A stretch of 64,000 bases of DNA from Polaromonas sp. (GTDB lineage: Bacteria > Pseudomonadota > Gammaproteobacteria > Burkholderiales > Burkholderiaceae_C): the NCBI RefSeq assembly GCF_016185115.1, contig NZ_JACPOF010000015.1, forward strand, positions 434,001-498,000. The letters are read 5' to 3'. Of the stretch, positions 52,597-61,211 are shown piece after piece. Position 1 is the first letter of the stretch; every line of letters begins with the position of its first letter. The notes under the pieces are model-generated. The model was not told the DNA's origin. It did no database searches and was given only the letters and a program-made list of their open reading frames with translations. The position numbers and the translations under genes were made by a program.

Positions 52597-53106
52597 CTAC
52601 TCAAAGATTTTGACCTCATCCAAGATGTAAGGCGCTTCTTTGTTCTTTTCAGAATAGCCGTCGAATGATCGGCCCTCAATATCAATCCTTGCCAGAATAT
52701 CCTTATGCGGATCCAGCGCGGCCCCAACGCGAAGCATGACCAGCGGCTCTTCCTCTTCCGCTTGAAACCAGTAGAACGCACCTGAAGGAATAAGAACGCA
52801 ATCATTCTTTTCGACGCGCTTGGTCTCGTTTTTGGGACCATAGAAGATTGCCGACCCCTGCAGCACAACAAATAAATGATCCTCGTTCGAGTGGGCGTGG
52901 AGTTCATTTTCACCACCCGTGGCATAGGTTTTCAGGACAACATTCATGTATTTGGAGGCGCCCAACACTTGATTGGTGCGCCCTGCTTTAGGCAGGCGAG
53001 CTCTAATATGAAAAAAGCTAGGTACGGTTTTCTGCGACAACCGATCCATTTCGGCTCTCCATTCGTCGGCACTGTTGGCGATTGGAGCAATTGAAGTAGA
53101 AGTCAT
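52597..53106 (-). CDS. Small cupin protein, close paralogue of 38312
   Basis: A 169-residue cupin closely matching the 38312 protein along nearly its whole length (shared SFFHIRA-LPK-GRTNQVLGAS and GGENE-HAHSNEDH). The motif-2 His is again replaced by Tyr (LIPSGAFYWF). ATG 53106 is chosen because the paralogue starts at the same place; the track start 53208 would overlap the DoxX gene. It is 20 bases downstream of DoxX. Confidence 0.8.
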   Translation of the reverse strand: MTSTSIAPIANSADEWRAEMDRLSQKTVPSFFHIRARLPKAGRTNQVLGASKYMNVVLKTYATGGENELHAHSNEDHLFVVLQGSAIFYGPKNETKRVEKNDCVLIPSGAFYWFQAEEEEPLVMLRVGAALDPHKDILARIDIEGRSFDGYSEKNKEAPYILDEVKIFE

Positions 53107-53126
53107 TGGTGTATTGCAGGAGATTG

Positions 53127-53606
53127 TTAAATTGACAGACCGAGAACACGGTCGAGGGAGAAGGGGCCGCCACCGTGGACCACGAAATACATGCAGCAGA
53201 TTGCCCATAAAGCGTAGTGCTCAAAGCCGTTCTGATTAGCAAAATATCCGTCTTTCCGGAGATGGTGACATGCGGAGAGGATCAGTAGCAGAGCGCAGCC
53301 CAGTGCGGCAAATCGTGTAAATAGTCCGACTGCCAGTAAAGCGCCACATACCAGATTGTTGATAGTCGACGCCACTGCCCAAAACATGCCTGGCCGCCAG
53401 CCGAACCGCTCCAGGTACTCTGCGGTACCCCGAAGGTCACCAACGGGCATACCAGTATTTTTGAAGAACCCGAAGCTTGCTCGCAGCGCGTACGGAACGA
53501 GTGCAGCGCCGACGCAGAAACGGAAAAATGCGTCCATCCACGGTGCCAAAGCCAAAAACATTTGATTAAGGTTCGAACTCATCATGGGCGCGCACCAAAG
53601 AGACAT
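53127..53606 (-). CDS. DoxX-family membrane protein
   Basis: A 159-residue membrane protein with four hydrophobic helices. FRFCVGAALVPYALRASFGFFKNTGMP, LVCGALLAVGLFTRFAALGCALLLILSACHH and HYALWAICCMYFVVHGGGPFSLDRVLG match DoxX. An ATG at 53585 (MMSSNLNQ) is an equally good start. The family is linked to quinone or redox functions in membranes. It sits between the deacetylase and cupin genes, all leftward. Confidence 0.83.
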   Translation of the reverse strand: MSLWCAPMMSSNLNQMFLALAPWMDAFFRFCVGAALVPYALRASFGFFKNTGMPVGDLRGTAEYLERFGWRPGMFWAVASTINNLVCGALLAVGLFTRFAALGCALLLILSACHHLRKDGYFANQNGFEHYALWAICCMYFVVHGGGPFSLDRVLGLSI

Positions 53607-53630
53607 TTAGTGTGTGAAGCTTTCGAAATC

Positions 53631-54476
53631 TCAGGCTTCATGAGGCGTATCCTTCTGAACGCTGGCCCAGTTTGCAATCTCATCTTTTCGCATGAACACA
53701 ACGCCGTCGTGGCTTTGCGCGTAGTCAATGAAATCGCTTAGTGCTTTCACTATTGCTGGTTGACCGGCTATACGGTCGTGCGCACTAACTGACATCAAAC
53801 GACGTCGCTGTGTTCCTTCGGAATAAAGGACATCAAATTCATCCTTCAAATCCGAAAGGAAATCCTTGGCCGAAATTGAAAGCTGGTGAAATCTGTCGAT
53901 GTCATTGTTGCGGCGCGTATAGGGGACGACCATGAATGGCTTGCCGGCTACGGAAACAGAAAATGGCTCGTCGCGGCTGACGTCATCGATGTAGTATTTG
54001 AACCCTAAGGACTGAAGAATTTCCAGAGTATTTGGTCCGTTCCTTAAAGCAAATGCATTGAATCCTGTGGGCCGGACGCCGGCAGCACTTTCTATGGCCC
54101 TGATATTTGCTTCATAGGAGGCACGCTCTTCATCCGGCTGCATTCTCCAGTGGGGTTCCCACTTGTGACCATGTGCTGCAGCTTCGTGACCTCTATTGAC
54201 GATTTCCTTGACCAGCGCGGGGCTTTGCTCGACAGCTTTGCCGACCATATGCGAGGTAACTTTTATTCCCTTTTGATCCCAAAGATTCAGAAGCCGAGGG
54301 ATACCTTCCTTCAATCCATATTCAAACCATTTCACAGTAGCCGGATTGGGCGTCTCCGCGTCCATTTCGGCGAATGGACTATATGGCGCATGGGCTGGTT
54401 GCGCCCCGGCTTCCAATTGCATAGAGATGGATATTGCCAAACGTGCACCGTTTGGCCAAAAGCTTTTTTGCGACAT
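53631..54476 (-). CDS. Polysaccharide deacetylase-family protein (PuuE/HpPgdA-like)
   Basis: A 281-residue NodB-fold protein. GARLAISISMQLEAG opens the barrel, and VNRGHEAAAHGHKWEPHW carries the metal His residues. TGFNAFALRNGPNTLEIL and the acid/base-containing MSVSAHDRIAGQPAIVKAL follow. The protein lacks a signal peptide, so an intracellular amide hydrolase such as an allantoinase-type enzyme is likelier than cell-wall deacetylation. ATG 54476 has GAGGAAAAA; the track start 54497 is also possible. Confidence 0.82.
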   Translation of the reverse strand: MSQKSFWPNGARLAISISMQLEAGAQPAHAPYSPFAEMDAETPNPATVKWFEYGLKEGIPRLLNLWDQKGIKVTSHMVGKAVEQSPALVKEIVNRGHEAAAHGHKWEPHWRMQPDEERASYEANIRAIESAAGVRPTGFNAFALRNGPNTLEILQSLGFKYYIDDVSRDEPFSVSVAGKPFMVVPYTRRNNDIDRFHQLSISAKDFLSDLKDEFDVLYSEGTQRRRLMSVSAHDRIAGQPAIVKALSDFIDYAQSHDGVVFMRKDEIANWASVQKDTPHEA

Positions 54477-54672
54477 TTTTTCCTCGGTGGGATGCATCGT
54501 TGAGAATATTCGAGCATCAGGCTTGGTGCTCCCGTCAAGGCAAGAATCTAATCCTATCTAGCAGGTGCTTCAATCTTGATTCGTGATCAATACGGGTATG
54601 CGAGGAGGAGTCGTATAAAGCTTGCAACTATGGACATGTCGCGGCAATATTCGGTCAAAGAGGATACTGAAT

Positions 54673-55983
54673 ATGGCTCAAAAACAAAAACTGAACTTGG
54701 ACGGGATCGCATCCCAGAACTCTCAGGAAAAGCAAGACTATGTGAGCGCCGCAGAGGCGATGAAAATGATGGGGGTTCGGCAGCAGACCTTGTACGCCTA
54801 TGTGAGCAGGGGGTTAATTTCAAGTTTGGCGCAACCTGGCAGTAAAGAGAAACTATATTTGCGCAGCGATGTGGAACGCATGTGTATTCGCTCCCTCGCT
54901 AGGACCGGTCATGGGGCGCTAGCGGCTTCAGCAATGAATTGGGGTGATCCGATCGTCCCGAGCACCATAACGGAAATAACTCCTTCAGGTCATCGCTACC
55001 GTGGGCGGTCGGCTGCGGAACTCGCACGCATGAAAGTTTCCTTTGAATCCGCAGCTGAACTGCTGTGGACAGGCACTCTTCTTGATGAGGCTATTACTTG
55101 GCCAGTCCTAGAACTTACTCCTGAGCTAAAACGTATCACTGACTCGCTGGAGAGCCAAAATCCAGCAGATCAATTGCTGGAGATATTCTCAATTGTCACC
55201 TTGCATTTGGGCGTAGCTGCAGGGGCGGGCGGAGCTACGGCGGAAAGGGGCCAGGGCGGGCGCACATACGACGCAGCGCGCCAGATCATCCACTCACTGG
55301 TGGGATGTTGTGGATACGCAGGTCCGTTGGAGAAATTCGTTCCCATGACACCTGGTTCCTCGGTGGTTCAAGGTCTGATCGACGCTCTCCAGATTGAGAG
55401 TTCGGATTCGAACATTGAGGCACTCAATGCAATTTTGGTAATCATGGCAGACCACGAACTATCCCCTGGAACCCTTTGCGCCAGGGTATGTGCGTCTGGT
55501 GGTAGTGCCTTGCACAGTTGTCTGGCTTCCGGCGCTTGCGCGATCGCAGGTCTGGGCATTGGACGGCAATATTTGCGAGTTGATGCTTTTCTGCAGGCAT
55601 CTAGCTCAAGAGAGCTCATGCAGCGGGCCAAAGATGCACATGCTAGAGGGGCTGTCGTCCCTGGATTTGTTCATCCGATGTATCCGCGCGGCGACCCCCG
55701 AGCAAAATACCTTCTGTCCGTACTGCAGCGCCGTCCTCTACTTTCGAAAAGCTCTAAAGCTCTCTTAACCTTTGTTGACCGGATGGAGGATGAGTTGAAT
55801 CTGCATCCTAGGCATGAACTCGGAATAGTCGCAGTTTGCAGAGAGATGAATTTGCCAAAGCAGTTGCCAGGCGCACTGTTTGGGCTTGCGCGAACGGCTG
55901 GATGGGTTGCTCATATACAAGAGCAGAGGTTGACGGGGTCTTTGCTCAGGCCTCGGGCCAAGTTTGAAGGTACTTCCGTGTAG
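54673..55983 (+). CDS. Citrate-synthase-family protein with N-terminal HTH domain
   Basis: A 436-residue protein. Residues about 20-70 (VSAAEAMKMMGVRQQTLYAYVSRGLISS ... YLRSDVERM) form a MerR/excisionase-like winged helix. The rest is a citrate synthase core with the two catalytic His residues in ADHELSPGTLCARV and GFVHPMYPRGDPRAKYL. The catalytic Asp position appears to be Glu in RHELGIVAV (by eye). Such HTH fusions occur in Proteobacteria. It may be a (methyl)citrate-synthase-like enzyme, a regulator, or both. The next Bug gene is 168 bases away. Confidence 0.82.
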   Translation: MAQKQKLNLDGIASQNSQEKQDYVSAAEAMKMMGVRQQTLYAYVSRGLISSLAQPGSKEKLYLRSDVERMCIRSLARTGHGALAASAMNWGDPIVPSTITEITPSGHRYRGRSAAELARMKVSFESAAELLWTGTLLDEAITWPVLELTPELKRITDSLESQNPADQLLEIFSIVTLHLGVAAGAGGATAERGQGGRTYDAARQIIHSLVGCCGYAGPLEKFVPMTPGSSVVQGLIDALQIESSDSNIEALNAILVIMADHELSPGTLCARVCASGGSALHSCLASGACAIAGLGIGRQYLRVDAFLQASSSRELMQRAKDAHARGAVVPGFVHPMYPRGDPRAKYLLSVLQRRPLLSKSSKALLTFVDRMEDELNLHPRHELGIVAVCREMNLPKQLPGALFGLARTAGWVAHIQEQRLTGSLLRPRAKFEGTSV

Positions 55984-56151
55984 AGCTTCTTGACCGGGCA
56001 GAGATCGGTCAGAAAAGGGGGTTGCTACACAGGGATGTGCTTTCCCGTATTGATAGGAAATCAAGATTGAAGTCTGTTGACTGCGGCAATACGATTCCCG
56101 GCCGGCACATCTTGTCGCCGAGGCGAATTAACACAGCATCAGGAGACCACG

Positions 56152-57135
56152 ATGGATTTTCAAAAGCGACTGACATTGAAGCGTACGCTCGGAACAGCCG
56201 TTGCAATGGCGGCGTTACCCAGTTTGGCTCAGACATTCCCTACTAAACCCATTCGTTGGATCGTCGGCTATCCGCCGGGTAGCGGACTTGACTTTGTCGC
56301 TCGTGTGGTTGCTGAAGGGATGAGCAAAGAATTGGGGCAACCCGTTGTTGTTGATAACAAAGCAGGTGCTGCAGGGGCTATCGCCGCCGCTGCACTTGCC
56401 GCTGCACCTAGCGATGGGTATAGCCTTCTTAGCGTGGATATGGGTGCTTATTCCCTGAATCCTCATCTGTACACAAAGCTGGCGTATGACCCACGTCGGG
56501 ACTTTGCAATGACCGGCATGATGGTGACCTTGCCCATGGTCATGTTTGTTCCCGTATCACTTGGCGTATCGACAGTGGCCGAATTCGTGGCTTACGTAAA
56601 GTCAAAGCCAGAGAAGTCAGTCAATTTTGCATCGTCAGGGATGGGAAATCCTGTGCATCTGACCATGGAAATGTTCCAGCGCAAAGCCGGACTCAACATG
56701 GTTCATGTTCCTTACAAGGGCTCGCCTCCGGCGGTCGCCGATCTTGCCGCAGGGCTGGTGTCCGCCATGTTTGTCGATCCGAGTACCGCCATGCCCTTTG
56801 TGCAGTCAGGCAAGTTGCGCGTCATTGGAACAAACACTTTGGCGAGACTGCCGACACTCCCTGATGTTCCTACGCTCAAAGAGTCAGGCTACGACGTATT
56901 CTTCCCGGTCTGGCTCGCCATGGCGATGTCTGCCAGCACGCCGAAGCCACTCGTTGAACGTATCAACCACAGCCTTAACGAGACAATGAAGACGCCCCAA
57001 GTCAGCAAGCGCCTGAGCGATGCGGGCTTCATCGTAGGAGAGCGGATGAGCGCTCAACAAACCGAACAATTTGCGCGCAGCGAGTACCAGAACTGGGGAA
57101 AAACATTGGCTCCGATGAATATCAAGCTTGAGTGA
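56152..57135 (+). CDS. Bug-family (TctC-like) periplasmic binding protein
   Basis: A 327-residue receptor. LKRTLGTAVAMAALPSLAQ is the leader, followed by TFPTKPIRWIVGYPPGSGLDFVARV, APSDGYSLLSV and VPYKGSPPAVADLAAGL. ATG 56152 with AGGAG upstream is preferred to 56077. It is preceded by a citrate-synthase-like gene and followed after 22 bases by an SDR gene. Confidence 0.9.
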   Translation: MDFQKRLTLKRTLGTAVAMAALPSLAQTFPTKPIRWIVGYPPGSGLDFVARVVAEGMSKELGQPVVVDNKAGAAGAIAAAALAAAPSDGYSLLSVDMGAYSLNPHLYTKLAYDPRRDFAMTGMMVTLPMVMFVPVSLGVSTVAEFVAYVKSKPEKSVNFASSGMGNPVHLTMEMFQRKAGLNMVHVPYKGSPPAVADLAAGLVSAMFVDPSTAMPFVQSGKLRVIGTNTLARLPTLPDVPTLKESGYDVFFPVWLAMAMSASTPKPLVERINHSLNETMKTPQVSKRLSDAGFIVGERMSAQQTEQFARSEYQNWGKTLAPMNIKLE

Positions 57136-57157
57136 CAGGCTAGCTCAGACTCTGAAC

Positions 57158-57970
57158 ATGAGAGCGTTGATCGGCAGAACTGCCATTGTGTGTGGCGCTG
57201 GCGCCATTGGTCCGGGATGGGGAAACGGGAAAGCGACTGCGGTGGCGTTTGCCAGGGCGGGCGCTAAAGTCCTGGCAGCGGATGTGAGCGCTGATTCAGC
57301 AAGGGAGACTCAGGAGATCATTCTGAGCGAGGGTGGGAACTGCGAGATTTTTGCAGGTGATTTATCCGATAGTGCGTCGGTCGAAAAGATGGTCGCGGTG
57401 TGCCTGAGCCACTTTGGAAGTGTTGATATTCTGCATAACAACATCGGGGTTATGTTCCCCGGTGACGTAGTTTCTCTCGAAGAGAAAGATTGGGATTTGG
57501 CGTCGAGGCTAAATATCAAAACGCTTTTTTTATCTTGCAAGCATGTAATACCAGTCATGCTCTCCCAAGGATTCGGGGTTATTACCAACGTCGGCTCAAT
57601 CTCGGCAAGTCGGTATTTGGGAATGCCGGCTATCGCATATAGCACTACGAAAGGTGCGGTGCACTCATTTACGTCAGCGCTCGCCGCTCAGTATGGGCGT
57701 CAAGGCATTAGGGTCAACACCATCACCCCAGGAATAGTTGATACGCCAACGTTAGAACATGCATCCGCAAAAATTGCCGAAGCGTTACAAATCAGCGATA
57801 TCGCCTCTGCACGGGCCGCGAGAGAGAACTCGGTGCCGCTAGGTCGGTTTGGAACTGCCTGGGATGTGGCAAATGCAGCGGTTTTTCTTGCTTCAGACCA
57901 AGCGTCTTACATCACCGGTACTGATCTTCTCGTGGATGGCGGACTTTCGTGTGTAGCGCCACGGTCGTAA
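57158..57970 (+). CDS. Short-chain dehydrogenase/reductase (SDR)
   Basis: A 270-residue classical SDR. The cofactor loop is VCGAGAIGPGWGNGKATA, a longer version than the standard TGxxxGIG. HNNIGV corresponds to the NNAG motif and YSTTK holds the catalytic Tyr and Lys. The end VDGGLS is typical. ATG 57158 is chosen because the track start (57128) overlaps the Bug gene. First of three SDR genes in one direction. Confidence 0.85.
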   Translation: MRALIGRTAIVCGAGAIGPGWGNGKATAVAFARAGAKVLAADVSADSARETQEIILSEGGNCEIFAGDLSDSASVEKMVAVCLSHFGSVDILHNNIGVMFPGDVVSLEEKDWDLASRLNIKTLFLSCKHVIPVMLSQGFGVITNVGSISASRYLGMPAIAYSTTKGAVHSFTSALAAQYGRQGIRVNTITPGIVDTPTLEHASAKIAEALQISDIASARAARENSVPLGRFGTAWDVANAAVFLASDQASYITGTDLLVDGGLSCVAPRS

Positions 57971-58007
57971 ATGAATTAGCTGAACAAGAAAACTGAAAGA
58001 AACTGAA

Positions 58008-58742
58008 ATGAGACTAAGAGATCGTTGTGCCTTTGTGACCGCGGCGGCGCAGGGAATTGGCAAAGCAGTGGCTTTGCAACTAGCCGCTGAAGGGGCGACG
58101 GTAATTGCCACCGATGTCAATGCCGACATGCTGCAAGAGCTCAGGAGTGAACGCATTCAGGTACGTTCCCTTGATGTTCGCGAGCACTCCCGCATTCTGG
58201 AGTTGGCCCATGAGTTTCAAGAAGTCGATGTGATAGTTAATGTGGCTGGGTGGGTGCATCACGGCGACATACTTCACTGCTCCGAAGAGGATTGGGATCA
58301 AACCTTTGACATTAATGTCAAGTCAATGTTTCGGATCAATAAGGCCTTCATCCCATCGATGATTCGGCGAGGTCGGGGCTCGATCATCAATATAGCTTCT
58401 GTGCAGTCTTCCATTATTGGAAATGCGACCCGCTTGGCGTACGGCGCGAGTAAGGGCGCTGTTATCGGACTAACCAAAGCGCTTGCAATGGGGCACGCAA
58501 AAGACGGTGTGCGTTGCAACGTAATTTGTCCAGGTGTGATTGATACGCCGACCGTTGCGCAGCGGGTCGCCGCGTGCGTTGATCCTGAAGCTGAGCGCCT
58601 CGCCCGGGTAGCCGCACATCCTATTGGGCGCTACGGTTCGCCAGCCGAGATTGCTTCCGCTTGTGTTTATCTTGCAGGCGATGAATCAGCATTTACGACC
58701 GGGTCTGTACTTGTTGTTGATGGCGGCTACTCCGTTGGATAA
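58008..58742 (+). CDS. SDR, BDH2/DHRS6-like hydroxyacid dehydrogenase
   Basis: A 244-residue SDR. AAAQGIGKAVALQL, ATDVNADMLQEL, VNVAGWVHHGDILHCSEEDWDQTF and YGASKGAVIGLTKALA closely resemble the cytosolic type 2 3-hydroxybutyrate dehydrogenase (DHRS6) group as I recall it. It likely oxidises a hydroxy-acid with NAD. It begins 37 bases after the previous SDR. Confidence 0.85.
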   Translation: MRLRDRCAFVTAAAQGIGKAVALQLAAEGATVIATDVNADMLQELRSERIQVRSLDVREHSRILELAHEFQEVDVIVNVAGWVHHGDILHCSEEDWDQTFDINVKSMFRINKAFIPSMIRRGRGSIINIASVQSSIIGNATRLAYGASKGAVIGLTKALAMGHAKDGVRCNVICPGVIDTPTVAQRVAACVDPEAERLARVAAHPIGRYGSPAEIASACVYLAGDESAFTTGSVLVVDGGYSVG

Positions 58743-58879
58743 GTAAAGTGAACCCCACAGATCAAGCGGATACTGAAGGGCCTGCGACTTGGCTTTTTGG
58801 ATACAAACAATTTTCCTGTGATTGACCACGACCTTGCTCTATTGCGTTAGGTCGTAAGTCAATCTTTTTCGAGGAATGT

Positions 58880-59632
58880 ATGAAACAAAATCGTGTCGTT
58901 ATAGTTACTGGTGGGGGCCGCGGTATTCCCGCTGCTGTCGTTAAGAGGTTTTCAGCAGAGGGCGCGCGTGTCGCTGTCGTGGACCTCCTGCTCGAGCGAG
59001 CTCAGGACTGCGTGCAACAAGTCAATGCATCCGGCAAGGGGCAGGCAAAAGCCTTTCAGTGTGACGTCAGATCTTGGGACTCAGTGCAGCGAATGGTGAA
59101 TGACGTCCGGGCTGCTTACGGACCCGCAGACGTCTTGGTTAACGCTGCGGGCAGCTATTTTCAGTATAAGTTGCCACATGAGACTACTGAAGAGGAATGG
59201 GATTCGGTTGTAGATTCCAACATGAAGGGCGTGTTTTTGTGTTGTAAGGCAGTTTTGCCGGACATGATGGCAAACGGAGGAGGTCGAATCATTAACTTCG
59301 CGTCAAACGCCGCCCGTTCCGTTGCAACAGCGCTAGGAATTGAGTACACAGCCGCAAAAACTGGGGTACTTGGCATCACCAGGCATTTGGCCAAGGAGTA
59401 TGCAAAGTACAACATCTTGGTCAATACACTTGCACCTGGACCGACTGATGTGGACCGAGTTAAAGAAACCACGTCCGATGAGTTTTATGCCGCTATCCCC
59501 AAAACTATTCCACTTGGCCGGTACGCTCAAGCAGATGAAATTGCCGCAGTAGTTGAATTTCTTGCGTCGGATGGCGCAAGCTTCATTACTGGCGCAACTA
59601 TAGATGCCAACGGCGGCATCATTATGGTGTAA
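58880..59632 (+). CDS. Short-chain dehydrogenase/reductase (SDR, FabG-like)
   Basis: A 250-residue SDR with cofactor loop TGGGRGIPAAVV, VNAAGSYFQYKLPHETTEEEWD and catalytic YTAAKTGVLGITRHLA. It ends in the usual ITGATIDANGGIIMV. GAGGAATGT precedes the ATG. It is the last catabolic gene of the island; the integrase gene converges on it, with 51 bases between the two stops. Confidence 0.85.
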   Translation: MKQNRVVIVTGGGRGIPAAVVKRFSAEGARVAVVDLLLERAQDCVQQVNASGKGQAKAFQCDVRSWDSVQRMVNDVRAAYGPADVLVNAAGSYFQYKLPHETTEEEWDSVVDSNMKGVFLCCKAVLPDMMANGGGRIINFASNAARSVATALGIEYTAAKTGVLGITRHLAKEYAKYNILVNTLAPGPTDVDRVKETTSDEFYAAIPKTIPLGRYAQADEIAAVVEFLASDGASFITGATIDANGGIIMV

Positions 59633-59683
59633 AGACGGAGCTGGTTGATGCGATTGGACGCGCTCGAAGCCTGCTCCAGTCGC

Positions 59684-61006
59684 TCAAGCGCCTCGACGTT
59701 TCTTGCCAACCGCGGGCGAGGAATCAAGCGCCAGGTAAAGCCGGCTAAGCGCGTCCCGGATCTCTTCTTGGTACTGATAGTCATCATAGCTCTGATGCTG
59801 TACACCAGAAAGTCCATGCGATTGGAGATGGCCCCGAGTTTCCTTACTAACCTTTAGGCTGGCGAGTAAAGTCTCAACCCCTGACCTGATTCTTTTGGTA
59901 GAGAAATCTTTGATACCAGCTGCTGCTTCACATGCCCAGTCACTTAGCGTCGTCCCTGCAATGTGAGTTATTCCACCATCAGTAGACAAAGCATACTTCC
60001 CGGTCGAATTGCATTGATCCAGTGCCTTTCTCGCTTGGGGGATGAGGTAAACCGGATGGATTCGAGCGGGACGTCCAGATCTGCCTTTTTTGTCTATTAA
60101 CGTGAATCGGTCTGATTTGATGTTAGCTGTTAGAAGGCGCCCTAGTTGAGCCAATCGTTGAGCGCCAGTAAGTAGGTGAAGTCTTAGAACGGCACCTTTG
60201 AAGCCTGGCATGTCCCTAATAATGGACCAATAAAGTCGAAGTTCATCTAATTCGAGAGGATTTTTGTCCGGCAGATTGTTTGAATTGTCTGGTGAAGTTT
60301 CTGCGGCTGGATTGAACGTAATCTTGAACTTTTCGAAAAGCTTCGGGACAGATGGTTTTGTTTTTACTGCCTTTGCTGTTTGATAGGCGGCGCGCAAATA
60401 AGTCCGCACCTTATTAGCGGTCCTTCCCTTTTTTTGCTCGATAACGCGTCGCATTATTTCGACCACGTGATCGACCGTCATTTCTGAAGCGGGCAGTTCA
60501 GATATGGATGGCCACGGTTCATAAACATGAACCTTGAAGATCGAACGAGCCTCGCTGTGAGATATCTTTTCGTTTTGCTCCAGGTAGTCGCAGTAGGCTT
60601 CCAGGAGGTGCTTAACTGTCGCAGTTTCTTGTTCCGTTGCAGCGAGCTGCTGAACACGTGCGATCTTGGCTTTTTCTGCGAGAAGGGCCGGGCGCCCCCC
60701 TTGGGCCTTGTGATTCAAGTGCTCTTGTGCAAGCTTCTGGGCTTGAAATTCAGCTGCAGCAATTGAGAAGCCTTTGGCCGAAGGAGACAGCGATTTAGGT
60801 GGTGCTGACGAGTCATAACTGCCGATGGGGACCCGCTCACTTTTGAGTCCGAAGCTGTATCGCCAATAAAAGGTTACCGTGCCATTGCTGTGCTTACGCA
60901 CTTGAAGGGCGCCGGTAGGAATGATCTTTCTCAGTGTTGAGAAACGACCAACTGGCGACTGATTAATGAGTTGACTTGGAGTGAGCTTATTGAGGGACGC
61001 TTGCAT
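59684..61006 (-). CDS. int: Tyrosine-family site-specific integrase
   Basis: A 440-residue integrase from ATG 61006. A C-terminal catalytic domain carries Arg284 (TGAQR), the KRIRSGVETLLASL region (second Arg), His397 (LQSHGLSGVQ) and a Tyr nucleophile in SYDDYQY (407 or 410). The track start 61159 would translate the 11-bp repeats into a WQRSGNGLAT-type tail and is rejected. The gene points away from the att site 200 bases upstream. It should catalyse integration and excision at the tRNA 3' end. No excisionase gene is seen nearby. Confidence 0.9.
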   Translation of the reverse strand: MQASLNKLTPSQLINQSPVGRFSTLRKIIPTGALQVRKHSNGTVTFYWRYSFGLKSERVPIGSYDSSAPPKSLSPSAKGFSIAAAEFQAQKLAQEHLNHKAQGGRPALLAEKAKIARVQQLAATEQETATVKHLLEAYCDYLEQNEKISHSEARSIFKVHVYEPWPSISELPASEMTVDHVVEIMRRVIEQKKGRTANKVRTYLRAAYQTAKAVKTKPSVPKLFEKFKITFNPAAETSPDNSNNLPDKNPLELDELRLYWSIIRDMPGFKGAVLRLHLLTGAQRLAQLGRLLTANIKSDRFTLIDKKGRSGRPARIHPVYLIPQARKALDQCNSTGKYALSTDGGITHIAGTTLSDWACEAAAGIKDFSTKRIRSGVETLLASLKVSKETRGHLQSHGLSGVQHQSYDDYQYQEEIRDALSRLYLALDSSPAVGKKRRGA

Positions 61007-61022
61007 AATCCTGAGGTGTTCC

Positions 61023-61097
61023 GTTGCCAGACCGTTGCCAGACCGTTGCCAGACCGTTGCCAGACCGTTGCCAGACCGTTGCCAGACCGTTGCCAGA
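61023..61097. repeat. 11-bp direct repeat array (GTTGCCAGACC) x6 plus a partial copy
   Basis: Six identical, gap-free copies of GTTGCCAGACC start at 61023, followed by a seventh truncated to GTTGCCAGA. The array begins 17 bases upstream of the chosen int ATG and lies between int and the att site. It fits a set of arm-type or accessory protein-binding sites, or a slippage-prone leader of int. Confidence 0.9.
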
Positions 61098-61211
61098 ATT
61101 TTAGCCGATGTTCGTATATCGCATTGGACGTCGTTGAACAATAAAATGTTATATATCAATGACTTGCGTTAATTTAACTTGTCCAGTGGAATCCAATAAA
61201 ATCCAATTTTT

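Noticed and set aside
61023-61097. CRISPR-like array
   Set aside because: The repeats are 11 bp, contiguous and have no spacers; no cas genes are present.
61007-61159. N-terminal extension of the integrase through the 11-bp repeats (track start 61159)
   Set aside because: It would encode a repetitive WQRSGNGLAT-type tail unlike any integrase start, while ATG 61006 gives a normal arm-binding-domain beginning.
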